NCBI GenBank assembly: GCA_045654245.1 | Contig: JAZOMX010000023.1 | Span: 1-64,000, forward strand | Direction of reading: 5' to 3' | Length of the DNA: 64,000 nt | From: UBA10677 sp045654245 | GTDB lineage: Bacteria > Bacillota > Clostridia > Christensenellales > Pumilibacteraceae | In this document: positions 1-8,928 of the stretch, piece by piece | Position numbering within the stretch: the stretch's first letter is position 1 | Layout of the letters: every line of letters begins with the position of its first letter | Made by a program: the position numbers and the translations under genes | The notes under the pieces: model-generated | Database searches by the model: none | What the model was told of the DNA's origin: nothing | What the model saw: the letters and a program-made list of their open reading frames with translations, nothing else

Positions 1-854
1 TAAGAGATAGCACGGATACCACCACCGAAAGGCGCTGCGTAGTATTTGTCGCCCTCGTCACCGGTATAGCCTTTATAGAAAGCGTCGATATCGGGCCACA
101 TTTTGTCAGCGATACTCTCTTCTTCGTTTACGCCGATACCAAGGTCCTTAAGACGAGTGGTCATTTCGTGCGTTACGTCCATAAGTTTATCCTGAGAAAT
201 GTAATCGTAGAGCTAGCAAGGAGCAACGTAAACGTCTTGAGGAAGAACGTCAATCGTTCCTAGAAGAGTAGCCATCGTGTACTTTTTGTCGCCGTCAACG
301 AGAATTTTGTATTCGGGGTTCTTTTCCTCGAACTTCTTTGCTGCAACTTCAAGCCATTCCATACCCCAACCACCGTTGAAGATACCAACCTGAACGACAA
401 TTTTATCGTCGGAATCACCATTTTCAGCGTCTATATCATCTCTATCAACGGCATAACAACCTGTAATACAACAAAATCTTACTTTATAACCGTCCTTATT
501 TTGCCACTCTCCCCAAGCGTGACCCGTTGCGGGAATTACCTTTTCAACCTCTTGATTGCAATTCGTACAAACACCAACTTTTTTACCGTTAGTCGTACAA
601 GTTGCCTGCGTTACCACGGGGTTTTCTATCGAGTGCGCTAGCATAGGTATTACTGCTTGCTTTTGTTTTCCGCACGAACAAGTGCATAACTTTAATCCGC
701 CTTGAGTACACGTTGCGGGCGTTATCGTCTCTTCCGTCGCATAATCGCAAACGTGTGGCGTTTCGTCTTCGTCAGGCGGTGGCGTTACAACACATCCCGT
801 AAAAGAAAAAAGAGCAACGCATAAAATCAAAACTATTGCTAATATCTTTTTCAT
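1..854 (-). pseudogene. Sugar ABC transporter substrate-binding lipoprotein, interrupted by in-frame TAG, partial
   Basis: The N-terminus is a lipoprotein signal with a lipobox ending at Cys21 (FTGC). Two Cys-rich repeats follow (about residues 36-112, each ATC..G...C..C ending in IP and a His), then the start of an extracellular solute-binding domain (VQVGIFNGGWGMEWLEVAAK from about residue 155). A TAG at 213-215 ends the first 213 residues, but the same frame stays open for 70 more codons to the window edge and still reads like a binding protein (LYDYISQDKLMDV, later YYAAPFGGGIRA). I infer a nonsense mutation or sequence error in a surface sugar-binding protein. TAG is an ordinary stop elsewhere in this window, so recoding is unlikely. 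The ribosome site GGAGAG precedes ATG 854. The true C-terminus and partner permeases lie outside. Confidence 0.75.
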
Positions 855-881
855 TTTTCTCTCCTATTCCTAATTGCTTAT

Positions 882-911
882 ATTTTACACTCTATCTCGT
901 TTTATTGTCAA
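882..911 (-). promoter_or_regulatory. Sigma-A-type promoter of the binding-protein gene
   Basis: Minus strand: TTGACA (906-911), 18-nt spacer, TAAAAT (882-887), about 28 nt upstream of ATG 854. Confidence 0.6.
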
Positions 912-935
912 GTAAATGTCAATACCCCCCCTTAA

Positions 936-967
936 AAACGAAAAACCCGACGGCGAGAGCGGTCGGG
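936..967 (-). terminator. Rho-independent terminator after queT
   Basis: CCCGAC (946-951) pairs with GTCGGG (962-967). Read on the minus strand the hairpin is followed by a T-rich tract, just downstream of the queT stop at 993. Confidence 0.75.
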
Positions 968-992
968 AATTAGGTTTTAATTAAGTTAAGTT

Positions 993-1472
993 TTAGCCGA
1001 ATAGAACGGGAGTTTTTTGACTGATTTTCTTTAATGCGAAGTATAGCGGTACGCCAAGACCTATTACGGAGACTAGTTCGCTTGCGCCCACCATAAGCAC
1101 GCTAACGAAATAAGGCTCGGTAACGCTTGGAATAGTCAAAAATACGATAGGTACTAGAAAAGCGTTAAAGATTATAGGCGGAATTACGCCCCAGTATATC
1201 TTTTTCACTAATCTCGTGCAAATCGAGGCGAGCAAGGTTGCCGTAGTTCCGATTAGGATATCCCACATACTGCCCGAGAAAATATTAGCGATTAGACAGC
1301 CCACCGCAAGACCGGGGATAGCCTCTACGCAAAACAATGGCAAAATGGTAAGCGCCTCGCTTATTCTGAACTGAACGGGCCCGAACGCAAACGGAGCGAG
1401 CACCAAAGTTAAGGTTGCGTAAAGCGCCGATATTACTGCGCTACGCACTAAAAATTTCGTTCCTTTGTTCAT
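993..1472 (-). CDS. queT: QueT-family queuosine precursor transporter
   Basis: This 159-residue, very hydrophobic protein with about five membrane segments matches the QueT (DUF988) family, the predicted substrate-binding membrane subunit of ECF-type or stand-alone importers of queuosine precursors used for tRNA modification. The N-terminal VRSAVISALYATLTLVLAPF and the FGPVQFRISEALTILP segment are typical. It starts 2 bp after the cyclophilin stop on the same strand, so the two are probably co-transcribed. No PreQ1 riboswitch was recognised in the short gap, and none is expected inside an operon. Family assignment is good; substrate is inferred. Confidence 0.85.
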   Translation of the reverse strand: MNKGTKFLVRSAVISALYATLTLVLAPFAFGPVQFRISEALTILPLFCVEAIPGLAVGCLIANIFSGSMWDILIGTTATLLASICTRLVKKIYWGVIPPIIFNAFLVPIVFLTIPSVTEPYFVSVLMVGASELVSVIGLGVPLYFALKKISQKTPVLFG

Positions 1473-1474
1473 AA

Positions 1475-1984
1475 TTATTCAGTAACGGTTACGCTTTTTA
1501 TTACAATCGGCGTAGTGGGAACGTCGCTGTAATACATAAATCTTCCCGTCTCCACTTTCGCAATATCGAGAGCAACGGCTAGGCTCTCTTCGTCGGCTAC
1601 TCTACCAAAGCCCGCGTACTGTCCGTCCAAAAATCCGCAGTCCGCCACGCAAATAAAGAACTGGCTAGACGCCGAGTCGGGCACCATAGTACGAGCCATA
1701 GACAAAACGCCTATTCCGTGATGGAGCGTATTGTTTACGCCGTTTTGAGCGAACTCGCCCTTGATTTGACGGGGCGCTTGCTTTTGCTCTAGTCCGTGCT
1801 CGGTCATAGCAAGCCCACCGCCCTGTATCATAAATCCGTCGATTACTCTGTGAAAGCACAAGCCTTCGTAAAATCCGTCTTTAGCGAGCGACACAAAGTT
1901 TTCAACCGATATAGGTGCATACTCGGGGAGTAGTTCGAGGTTAATTTTTCTGCCGTCGGTAAGTTCAATCGTTGCTTTAATCAT
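1475..1984 (-). CDS. Peptidyl-prolyl cis-trans isomerase, cyclophilin type
   Basis: A 169-residue cyclophilin that isomerises Xaa-Pro bonds during protein folding. Family landmarks are visible: PISVENFVSLAKDGFYEGLCFHRVIDGFMIQGG, then GVLSMAR...SASSQFFI and the DGQYAGFGRV loop. The catalytic Arg of FHRV and the QFFI motif are present. The open frame extends 13 codons further upstream, but ATG 1984 has an AAGGAG site at the right distance and fits the family start (MIKATIELTDG). No signal peptide is seen, so it is cytoplasmic. First gene of a queT operon. Confidence 0.9.
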   Translation of the reverse strand: MIKATIELTDGRKINLELLPEYAPISVENFVSLAKDGFYEGLCFHRVIDGFMIQGGGLAMTEHGLEQKQAPRQIKGEFAQNGVNNTLHHGIGVLSMARTMVPDSASSQFFICVADCGFLDGQYAGFGRVADEESLAVALDIAKVETGRFMYYSDVPTTPIVIKSVTVTE

Positions 1985-2013
1985 ATCAATTCTCCTTAAT
2001 TTCTTTCGCTTAT

Positions 2014-2042
2014 ACTTTACCAAAAATATCCCCCGTTGTCAA
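2014..2042 (-). promoter_or_regulatory. Promoter of the cyclophilin-queT operon
   Basis: Minus strand TTGACA (2037-2042), 17-nt spacer, TAAAGT (2014-2019). It overlaps the terminator of the upstream gene. Confidence 0.6.
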
Positions 2043-2069
2043 GCGAAGAAAACTGATTACGGGGGATAT
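2026..2069 (-). terminator. Rho-independent terminator after the GH106-like gene
   Basis: A perfect 11-bp stem, ATATCCCCCGT (2026-2036) with ACGGGGGATAT (2059-2069), followed by a T run on the minus strand. Confidence 0.7.
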
Positions 2070-2089
2070 CGTGTTTGTATTTTCGTTTC

Positions 2090-5000
2090 TTATTTTTCGT
2101 ACAGTTTAATTAAGGGAGAACGGAGTATTCCGTTATCTAATAGTTGATACTCATACGCCCACTCTGCCTCGGGACAATACCAGTGGTTTGGTCCTTTATA
2201 CTCCGGATTAGCGATATTGTGCAAACTACCAAAGCAGTTTACCCTCGAAGTAAACAGCGTAATCGAGAGCGTGTGTTTACCTTTTTTGACTTCTTTAATA
2301 AGCAACGCTTTTGGCATAAACGCAATCTTGCCTGCCTCTTTGCCGTCAAGACTTACCGAGGCGAGCGCTCCCTTAATATATCCGATATCGATATAAGCGT
2401 CGCAATCAGCGCACTCAAACTCCATATTATAGGTTATATTCGCGCCGTAGAACGGTAATCCTTGGTTTACGATAGAGCCAAAATGCAATTTTTGCGGTTT
2501 AGCAACGACTTTCGTCACCGCTCCGTTTACCGCAACACCGAAATCGCCCAAAAGGAAATAATTCTCTAAACTCGTACGCTTGCTAAACGCCGTCGAAATA
2601 ATAAGTTCGTTCTTGCCTTTTTTAATATTCGGCATTTTAGCGGTGTAAATATGTCTGTCGGTAAAATATCCGTCAATCTTAATTTCCACCTTCTCACCGT
2701 TAAATATTACCTCTTTTACGCCCTCGAAAGCAAGCGAACAAGCCGTTTCAACCTCGCTATCGAAAGTGAATTTTAGATAGGGGTACTTAAATTCCGTTTC
2801 TTTTCCGATTACCCAAGGCTGTACGTCACGCCCGTTAGCAAGCGGATAACCAAACTTTTCACGAAGAGCAAGGTCAATTTTGAGAATTTCGTCCTTTTTC
2901 TCCCACTCTTTGCCGTCAAGCGAATACTCCGCCATATCGAGAACTAATGCGTTTGGCTCGCTTAAAGAGTAATCCACGGCATCCTTAAAGTCGATAATTT
3001 TAGTAGGCGAAGAAAGGTCGAACTCGGGCGCGACGAACTCTCTCTCGTCGTTATCGGTAACCTTTCTAAGGTTAAGCAATATGCTATCGTCGTCGTAAGC
3101 GGTATAGTAAACGGTGGTTACGCCGTCGCCGATTTTATACGAAACTTTTTCGATTTTTCCGTTGATAGTATTGTAGAGCGAGGGTAAAAATTCGCCGTTT
3201 AGTTTAATCGTGAGTTTGTTTGACTTTATGCGGTAAGCGTAACTTCTACCTACGTTAGCCATTCCATACGGACGACGAGTAAACGGGCAAATAAACAACC
3301 ATTGTTCGTCGCCGTCTGTTCTGTGATTATAAGCGTAATGCTCCGTCATAAGTCCACTCTCGTCGTAAACCGAAACGAAACGGTTGGACTCTAACGCCTC
3401 CAAAAGCGAGGCTTTGTCGCACTCGCACTTTGTAGCGCGCGCGTAAAGTTTTTCGCCCTCGTCGCTCTCCACTCCGTCAATAAAACGAGGCGCATCCGAA
3501 AGGAAAACTACCTTTCCGCCTTGGCTTATAAACTCGTTAAGCATTTTTACGGTTTCACTTCGCAAAGTGTAAACTTTCGGCACTACCACCGCCTTATACT
3601 TCATAGCGCCGTATAAAAGCGTTCCGTTTTCGCTACCTCTATAAGTATCTTCTACCATAGATTCGCTGATGTAATCAAAGTCGATTTGTCCGCCTATTAA
3701 CCAACGGATAGATTGCAAGAAAACGTTTTCTAGTTGCGTCTTAACCTTACCAGAGGTGGACTCCGGACCGTAATTAAGCCAGTAACTTTCAATAGGGTGA
3801 ATAACGGCAACGTCTACTTTGGGCTTTCCTCTCGTAAGCGCCGTGTTAAGCCTAGCGAAGTGATTTTCGATTAGTTTATATTCTTTATACCAAGCCGACT
3901 GATAATGAATAGAGGCTGGGTAATCTCGCTTTGCCGAGCCTTTCATACTGTACCACGATAGATGCGGAACTCGTACCGTTACTCCCAAACACGCTTGCCA
4001 ATCGCCTTGTCTTTTATGCCCGATAAAATCGTAATCCCAACCGGTAACGCCGTAAAGTTCGGATAGCATTCCTTCCTTTCCGCACTGATGCACTACCGAC
4101 TGGCATTGTTTCGCCGTCGTTAGTTCGTCGTTATCGCACAGGATATCTATTCCCGGTATTCCATACTTTTGGTAGTGGCGCATAGCCTCGCCTACGCATA
4201 TCGTTTGACTGTGTAATCTAGGCTCGTAGTTGACGTGTCCGGTAAGATATATCCCGTGTTCTTCACACCACTCGCCTATTTGTTTCGCCCACGCCTCGTA
4301 ATAGCGCTGGCATAAGTGATTGTGATAATAATATCGTATCGTATTCGGTTTTCCACCACCAAAATCGTAAAACAGTTCGGGCAATCTCGCCACTAGATTT
4401 ATCCCGTACTCAGCGTAATAAGTGTTGGGCAAATCAGTCGTCCAACACGATTGAACCTCGCCAAGGTCGTCGGCAAACTTTTTAACTTCACAATGCGCAT
4501 ATTGTGGCTCGTCGGTAAAGATTGCCGGTATCGCTTTACCAAACTCGTCGCCGATTGCCTTATAATATCCCTCGTAGGTAACCTCAATAAATTTCTTCAC
4601 CGCCTCGGGGTTTATTATGTCTATGTAAGTTTGACCGTTGTACCAACCCGATTTTTTAGCCGTGCAAGCATAAACGAACCACTTTACGCCCTTTACTTCG
4701 TCGTTAGGTTTAATCGGACGATATTCTTTAAGAATACCGTCGCCGTCAAGCACTATGTCGAATACGGCAAGCAAATAATCCTCTCCCTCGGCTAGCGTTT
4801 GCTCGTCCACGGGTAGAGTGTAAACGGTATCGTATCCGTCCGTTAAGTACTTCGATTGCGCCGTTACTTCTTTTCTTTCGGTAGGCGTTAGGATAATGAA
4901 TTTTTGGCGATATAAGGGGTTTTTTGTTACGAAACCACCGCCCGCACCACTCGGCCAACGGTCCTCGTCGTAAAGCCAGGCAAGCATTTTTTCCTTTTTC

Positions 5001-5248
5001 GCTTTGTCCGTGCAAAGTCTAATACAATCGAAAAACTCTTCGCTTAGGTAAGGCGTGTTTAATCCGCAACGAACGTGCATATGAAATCCGCCCAAGCCCA
5101 TTTCCTTAAACTCGTCGATTTGGCGCAAAAGTTCGTCGTTTTCAAGGTCGTCGTTCCACGCCCAAAACGGCGTTGCTCGATACTCGCTCGTGGGGTTTTC
5201 AAACAATTCCTTCTCGAGTTTGTCTCGGTGTGATTTTTCGTACAACAT
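2090..5248 (-). CDS. Glycoside hydrolase, GH106-like (putative alpha-L-rhamnosidase)
   Basis: A 1052-residue cytoplasmic-looking protein without a signal peptide. The N-terminal segment PFWAWNDDLENDELLRQIDE followed by FKEMGLGGFHMHVR and AWLYDEDRWPSGAGGG resembles GH106-type and related glycosidases, which use a TIM barrel to remove terminal sugars. The middle (about 480-620) looks like the Rossmann-like beta-galactosidase trimerisation fold (KVDVAVIHP...GGKVVFLSDAP), and the C-terminus (about 780-1040) is beta-sandwich-like, probably carbohydrate binding. Start ATG 5248 has a GAGGAG site. Substrate is inferred; other glycosidases specific for rhamnose or uronic acids in this superfamily cannot be excluded. 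It belongs to a glycan-use neighbourhood with GH78 and GH3 genes. Confidence 0.65.
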   Translation of the reverse strand: MLYEKSHRDKLEKELFENPTSEYRATPFWAWNDDLENDELLRQIDEFKEMGLGGFHMHVRCGLNTPYLSEEFFDCIRLCTDKAKKEKMLAWLYDEDRWPSGAGGGFVTKNPLYRQKFIILTPTERKEVTAQSKYLTDGYDTVYTLPVDEQTLAEGEDYLLAVFDIVLDGDGILKEYRPIKPNDEVKGVKWFVYACTAKKSGWYNGQTYIDIINPEAVKKFIEVTYEGYYKAIGDEFGKAIPAIFTDEPQYAHCEVKKFADDLGEVQSCWTTDLPNTYYAEYGINLVARLPELFYDFGGGKPNTIRYYYHNHLCQRYYEAWAKQIGEWCEEHGIYLTGHVNYEPRLHSQTICVGEAMRHYQKYGIPGIDILCDNDELTTAKQCQSVVHQCGKEGMLSELYGVTGWDYDFIGHKRQGDWQACLGVTVRVPHLSWYSMKGSAKRDYPASIHYQSAWYKEYKLIENHFARLNTALTRGKPKVDVAVIHPIESYWLNYGPESTSGKVKTQLENVFLQSIRWLIGGQIDFDYISESMVEDTYRGSENGTLLYGAMKYKAVVVPKVYTLRSETVKMLNEFISQGGKVVFLSDAPRFIDGVESDEGEKLYARATKCECDKASLLEALESNRFVSVYDESGLMTEHYAYNHRTDGDEQWLFICPFTRRPYGMANVGRSYAYRIKSNKLTIKLNGEFLPSLYNTINGKIEKVSYKIGDGVTTVYYTAYDDDSILLNLRKVTDNDEREFVAPEFDLSSPTKIIDFKDAVDYSLSEPNALVLDMAEYSLDGKEWEKKDEILKIDLALREKFGYPLANGRDVQPWVIGKETEFKYPYLKFTFDSEVETACSLAFEGVKEVIFNGEKVEIKIDGYFTDRHIYTAKMPNIKKGKNELIISTAFSKRTSLENYFLLGDFGVAVNGAVTKVVAKPQKLHFGSIVNQGLPFYGANITYNMEFECADCDAYIDIGYIKGALASVSLDGKEAGKIAFMPKALLIKEVKKGKHTLSITLFTSRVNCFGSLHNIANPEYKGPNHWYCPEAEWAYEYQLLDNGILRSPLIKLYEK

Positions 5249-5341
5249 TTTCCTATCTCCTCAATTTTTTAACTAAATATTATCATTTAAAAAGCCTAAT
5301 TTCTATGAATTTTTATGCAAAAAATATGCGATATTAAGCGA

Positions 5342-6256
5342 TTATTCGCCTATTTTTATAAAATTTCCGCAGAACTTAAATAGGCGAGCGAGGTTCTTGT
5401 GACTGTAATCGACTTCCGCAGAATACGCTCTTGCGCTCTCAATAATGTCTCCGCTTACTCTCGCTACCGCTTTTACTACCCACCACGCCAAAACGCTCGC
5501 AAGCGTATGCGCTCTAACTAAAGCCGTGTCCTCGGCAGACGAGGAATAGCGATAGATATAGTTAACTAAAAACTGTTCGCAAGCAAGAGCGTTTTCTTCG
5601 TCCGTATCGCTTATCAGCGCTTTGTCGTCAATCGAATTGAGTTTTTCCGCCCAACTCTTGTCAAGCCTTTCAAGCGAACGGAAAAACTTGATTATCGTTT
5701 TACTATCCGTTACTTTTGCCAAGCAAAGACTAAGCAGGTTTTTTATTCGCTCGTTTATGTTTATCGTTCTGTCTTGAACGGCAAAGAGGGCTTTTCCCCT
5801 AAACTCAAGCACTTTTTCTTCTATAAACCCTAGTTTTTCGTCACGCTCGTCGTCGCAAACGAGAACGGGCGTTATTTTTTCGCTAAAGGTTAAAATTATT
5901 CTCGACGCCTCTTCGCAACAAAAACCAAGTCCCGTTTCTACTCTATCGCTGAAAAAAGAACGAAACCGAGGGTGGTCACGACAAACTTGGCATAGACTTT
6001 GCTCGCCTAGATTTTTTATTATTTTACACAAGCCTTGCTCGTCGAGAAGGGCGCATCTGCCTTTCTTCATCTTAAACTTACCGTGCCGAAAATCAATTCC
6101 CTTTTTAAGCGTAGTAGAAAAAGGCGAACTTTCCTTTTTGTACGCCTCCAAACTTGCCTCGTCGATATACGCTTGCCAGAGCGCGCAACAAGTATGCTTA
6201 CACTCTGAGGCAACGCACTTAAACTTTGGATAATAATTTAGTATATATTCTTTCAC
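5342..6256 (-). CDS. FliB-family lysine-N-methylase-like protein
   Basis: A 304-residue protein with the FliB (flagellin lysine N-methylase) pattern: N-terminal YYPKFKCVASECKHTCC, then RCALLDEQGLCKI, CQVCRDHPRF and FCCEEA, a spaced set of cysteines likely binding a metal or iron-sulphur cluster. In Salmonella FliB methylates flagellin lysines; no flagellar gene is near, so the substrate here is unknown. An open frame runs 98 codons further upstream, but that part overlaps rubrerythrin in another frame. GTG 6256 has a GGAGAAG site and starts the conserved block, so I chose it. Transcribed after the terminator at 6341-6371, so it probably has its own promoter. Confidence 0.75.
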   Translation of the reverse strand: MKEYILNYYPKFKCVASECKHTCCALWQAYIDEASLEAYKKESSPFSTTLKKGIDFRHGKFKMKKGRCALLDEQGLCKIIKNLGEQSLCQVCRDHPRFRSFFSDRVETGLGFCCEEASRIILTFSEKITPVLVCDDERDEKLGFIEEKVLEFRGKALFAVQDRTININERIKNLLSLCLAKVTDSKTIIKFFRSLERLDKSWAEKLNSIDDKALISDTDEENALACEQFLVNYIYRYSSSAEDTALVRAHTLASVLAWWVVKAVARVSGDIIESARAYSAEVDYSHKNLARLFKFCGNFIKIGE

Positions 6257-6340
6257 TTTTCTTCTCCACTCCAAAAATATTATACCACGACTATTTCTCT
6301 TTTGCGAGCAAAAAGAGAGGCAAAACAAAAAAATACCATT

Positions 6341-6371
6341 AAAAAACACGCTAGGAAATAGCGTGTTTTTT
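6341..6371 (-). terminator. Bidirectional terminator after rubrerythrin
   Basis: AAAAAACACGCTA (6341-6353) pairs with TAGCGTGTTTTTT (6359-6371) around GGAAA. It lies 19 bp beyond the rubrerythrin stop. Confidence 0.85.
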
Positions 6372-6389
6372 GGTGTTAATCGTAAGATA

Positions 6390-6932
6390 TTAATAGTTTT
6401 TCGCTTGCTCGTGGAAGTATGCTTGAGGATGAGCGCAAACGGGGCAGATGTCGGGAGCAGTCGTTCCTTTGTGGAGATGTCCGCAATTAGCGCATTGCCA
6501 TACGATTTCGCCGTCCTTTTCAAACACTTTACCAGCCTTGATATTCTCAAGGAGCGCGCGATATCTAGCCTCGTGCTCTTTCTCGATTTCGGCTACGCCC
6601 TCGAAAAGTTTTGCAATTGCGTCAAAGCCTTCTTCTTTTGCCTCTTTAGCGAACTGAGCGTACATATCCGTCCACTCGTAGTTCTCGCCAAGCGCTGCGT
6701 CAAGAAGGTTCTCTGCCGTCGAGCCGATACCGTTATGGAGTAGTTTATACCAAAGTTTAGCGTGCTCTTTCTCGTTGTTAGCCGTCTCTTCAAAAATGTT
6801 AGCAATCTGTACGAAACCGTCCTTCTTTGCTTTGGACGCATAGTAAGTGTACTTGTTTCTTGCTTGAGACTCGCCAGCAAAAGCGGTCATAAGATTTTGT
6901 TCAGTTTTCGTTCCTTTCAAATTCATAATCAT
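6390..6932 (-). CDS. rbr: Rubrerythrin
   Basis: A 180-residue peroxide-reducing diiron protein of anaerobes. Residues 1-140 form the ferritin-like four-helix domain with iron ligands in E-S-Q-A-R-N, EE..NNEKEH and EIEKEHEARY. Residues 143-175 form the rubredoxin-like iron site: CANCG...CPVCAHP. Start is ATG 6932 or the in-frame ATG six bases later; AGGAG lies just upstream. It follows the GpsA-like gene by 26 bp, so the two may share a transcript. Points to an oxygen-sensitive host. Confidence 0.95.
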   Translation of the reverse strand: MIMNLKGTKTEQNLMTAFAGESQARNKYTYYASKAKKDGFVQIANIFEETANNEKEHAKLWYKLLHNGIGSTAENLLDAALGENYEWTDMYAQFAKEAKEEGFDAIAKLFEGVAEIEKEHEARYRALLENIKAGKVFEKDGEIVWQCANCGHLHKGTTAPDICPVCAHPQAYFHEQAKNY

Positions 6933-6958
6933 TTTCTCCTTTTATACTATTTCTTTTA

Positions 6959-8011
6959 TTATTTACTAAAAACTTCTTCGGTAAACGCTTCCCAAGGAAT
7001 ATTTGCAGGCTTTCCGTTGCTTATAATGTCGTCAACGTGCATAAGCATCGGGAAATCTTTGAGGTCAACCTCGCCTTTTTCCGCTCTTACTTTTACGGCA
7101 CGAGCAACTCTTTTTGCTACTACTAGGCTTTCTAGCGTTACGCCTTTTAGTTCTTCCATCGCTTGCTCGTAAGTGTAACCCTTACCAAGCAAAATGCCGA
7201 CTAATCTAGTTCTTCCGCCGTAAACGGTTACGTAGAGGTCGCCTGCGCCCACTACGATATTATCGTCAGAACCGCCTACTAGACGAAGAAGTCTTCTCAT
7301 TTCTCTAACGCCTTGACCAAACGCCGCCGCTTGAGAGTTCCAATGCAAAACTGCGTTCTCGCCGAAAATCTTTTGTTGCATACCAACCGTAAGCGTAATG
7401 CCGAGAGCGTATCCGTTCTTGAGCGCAACCGCAGCCTCAACTCCGATTACGTCGTCGGAAAGAGAAATATGGTAGTAGTCCGTCTTCATAATTTCACGCA
7501 TAAAACGAAGAGTTTGCTTGTCGTCACCGCAAAAATATACTTCGGTTTGGTCGTGAGCAACGAGTTCATAACTAGTGCAAGGTCCACCGATAGCGTTGAT
7601 ATTACGCTTTAAGCCTTTCTTTGCGAGCATATCACGCCAGTAATGCGGATAGCAAGTAAGCGTTCCGTCAGCGCTGTCAACTAATCCTTTAGTTACCGAA
7701 AGAACGGGAGTTTGCTCGGGGATTGCGGGCAAAACGACTTCGCCGAACCAGTCAACGCCGAACGACGATACTCCGCCGATAACCATATCCGCGCCCTCAA
7801 TAGCCTCGTTCATTTGTTCGATTTGATAATATTTTACGCCTGCAGGGAAATCCGTGTCAAACTTGGGGTGACGATTAGTCTTTACGCACGCCTCGATAAT
7901 CTCTCTATCAAGGTGCGTTCCCACCAAGCGGACTTCGTGTCCATTTTCTCTCGATGGAAAGGCAAGCGCCGAACCCATCATACCTGCTCCGATAATTGTA
8001 ACGATACTCAT
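6959..8011 (-). CDS. NAD(P)-dependent glycerol-3-phosphate dehydrogenase family protein
   Basis: A 350-residue Rossmann enzyme. The dinucleotide site is VTIIGAGMMGSALAFP at the N-terminus. SVTKGL, the GGPCTSYELV segment and VEAAVALKNGYALGI correspond to the catalytic core of glycerol-3-phosphate dehydrogenase, which reduces dihydroxyacetone phosphate for phospholipid synthesis. The GGPC loop differs from the usual GPSFA of GpsA, so this is a divergent member and may not be the main enzyme. ATG 8011 follows GGAGAAG; the open frame four codons upstream begins with TTG and was not chosen. It has its own promoter and is followed by rubrerythrin. Confidence 0.8.
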   Translation of the reverse strand: MSIVTIIGAGMMGSALAFPSRENGHEVRLVGTHLDREIIEACVKTNRHPKFDTDFPAGVKYYQIEQMNEAIEGADMVIGGVSSFGVDWFGEVVLPAIPEQTPVLSVTKGLVDSADGTLTCYPHYWRDMLAKKGLKRNINAIGGPCTSYELVAHDQTEVYFCGDDKQTLRFMREIMKTDYYHISLSDDVIGVEAAVALKNGYALGITLTVGMQQKIFGENAVLHWNSQAAAFGQGVREMRRLLRLVGGSDDNIVVGAGDLYVTVYGGRTRLVGILLGKGYTYEQAMEELKGVTLESLVVAKRVARAVKVRAEKGEVDLKDFPMLMHVDDIISNGKPANIPWEAFTEEVFSK

Positions 8012-8040
8012 AGTCTTCTCCAAAAAGTTAATTTACGCTA

Positions 8041-8069
8041 ATTATACAGTATTTGCAGAAAATAAGCAA
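8041..8069 (-). promoter_or_regulatory. Promoter of the GpsA-like gene
   Basis: Minus strand TTGCTT (8064-8069), 17-nt spacer, TATAAT (8041-8046), about 30 nt before ATG 8011. Confidence 0.65.
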
Positions 8070-8073
8070 GACT

Positions 8074-8928
8074 TTACGACTGCTTTCTTGCAAAATTTAG
8101 CCCGTTTTGTTCCCCGTACTTTTCTAATTCTCGGTATAAATCGGTTTGAGAAAAAGCATAAAGAGAATAGGCGCAACGGAGCGCGCCTCCTAACGATTTT
8201 TCGGTGATGAACCGTCTCCGATTATTAGATGCGTCAAAAGTACAATATACCCGTAACACTTCCAAAAAATCGTGCCCGTTCGTAATAGAAAGATAGTCTT
8301 CTTCTCGTCCGCTATCTTTCTCTTGCCTAATCTTATTTTCTTGCTCGACGCTTATCCCCTTTTTTTGGTTATACGAGCGAACAAAATCCAAAACTTCACA
8401 AAGCGACGGCGTTTTTTGTGGATTTATTATCCTAGAAAGGTCGGTATCCGATATCTTATATCCCCAGCCGTTTTGCGCCGATAGTTTTCTGATTACGCTG
8501 ATAAAGAATAGTTTGCTTAAAATTTCTTTTCGGAGCGATAGAGGAGAAAGATTACCTATATAAAAGTTTTCACAAACTCGCTCGAAAGTTTCGTCGTTAG
8601 ACACTAGCATCATTTCGGCGGAACAGTAATCGCAATAAAAAATTCGTGGGAAACGCCGTCTCTTTTGGTAATCTCTATCCCGTATTCCGATTACTCTCGG
8701 CTCGGTGGGGAAATGCTCGGGCATAAACTTATCAATCGTAGTTGATGCGCCGTAAGCCTTGATTAGCGTTACGCTCTTATCCACCAAAAATCGAAATAGT
8801 TTAATATCGTCTTCGCCCTCAAGCATTATTACCGAGCGTTTTTTCTTGTATCCGGACGAGAGAATAAGTTTAATTTCCGCTACCGTCGTGTCCTCGGTTA
8901 GGTTGGAAAAAATGGAATTAGCCCTCAT
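8074..8928 (-). CDS. DUF4435 / TOPRIM-like protein, AriB-like
   Basis: A 284-residue protein with a TOPRIM-like start: VIMLEGEDDIKLFRFL (Glu and Asp, about residues 33-48) and an acidic D-x-D in GIRDRDYQ (about residue 83). This matches DUF4435, the nuclease-like effector of PARIS systems and of OLD-type pairs. CDYCSAEMM shows a possible Cys pair. It overlaps the 3' end of the ATPase gene by 11 bp and has its own AGGAG site, so the two are translated together. I infer an ATPase-controlled nuclease or RNase, possibly anti-phage. The pair sits among housekeeping genes, not next to integrases. DUF4435 proteins also occur without proven defence roles. Confidence 0.65.
   Translation of the reverse strand: MRANSIFSNLTEDTTVAEIKLILSSGYKKKRSVIMLEGEDDIKLFRFLVDKSVTLIKAYGASTTIDKFMPEHFPTEPRVIGIRDRDYQKRRRFPRIFYCDYCSAEMMLVSNDETFERVCENFYIGNLSPLSLRKEILSKLFFISVIRKLSAQNGWGYKISDTDLSRIINPQKTPSLCEVLDFVRSYNQKKGISVEQENKIRQEKDSGREEDYLSITNGHDFLEVLRVYCTFDASNNRRRFITEKSLGGALRCAYSLYAFSQTDLYRELEKYGEQNGLNFARKQS

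Noticed and set aside
213..215. TAG read as an amino acid (recoding)
   Set aside because: TAG is an ordinary stop of several intact genes in this window, and no suppressor signal was seen.
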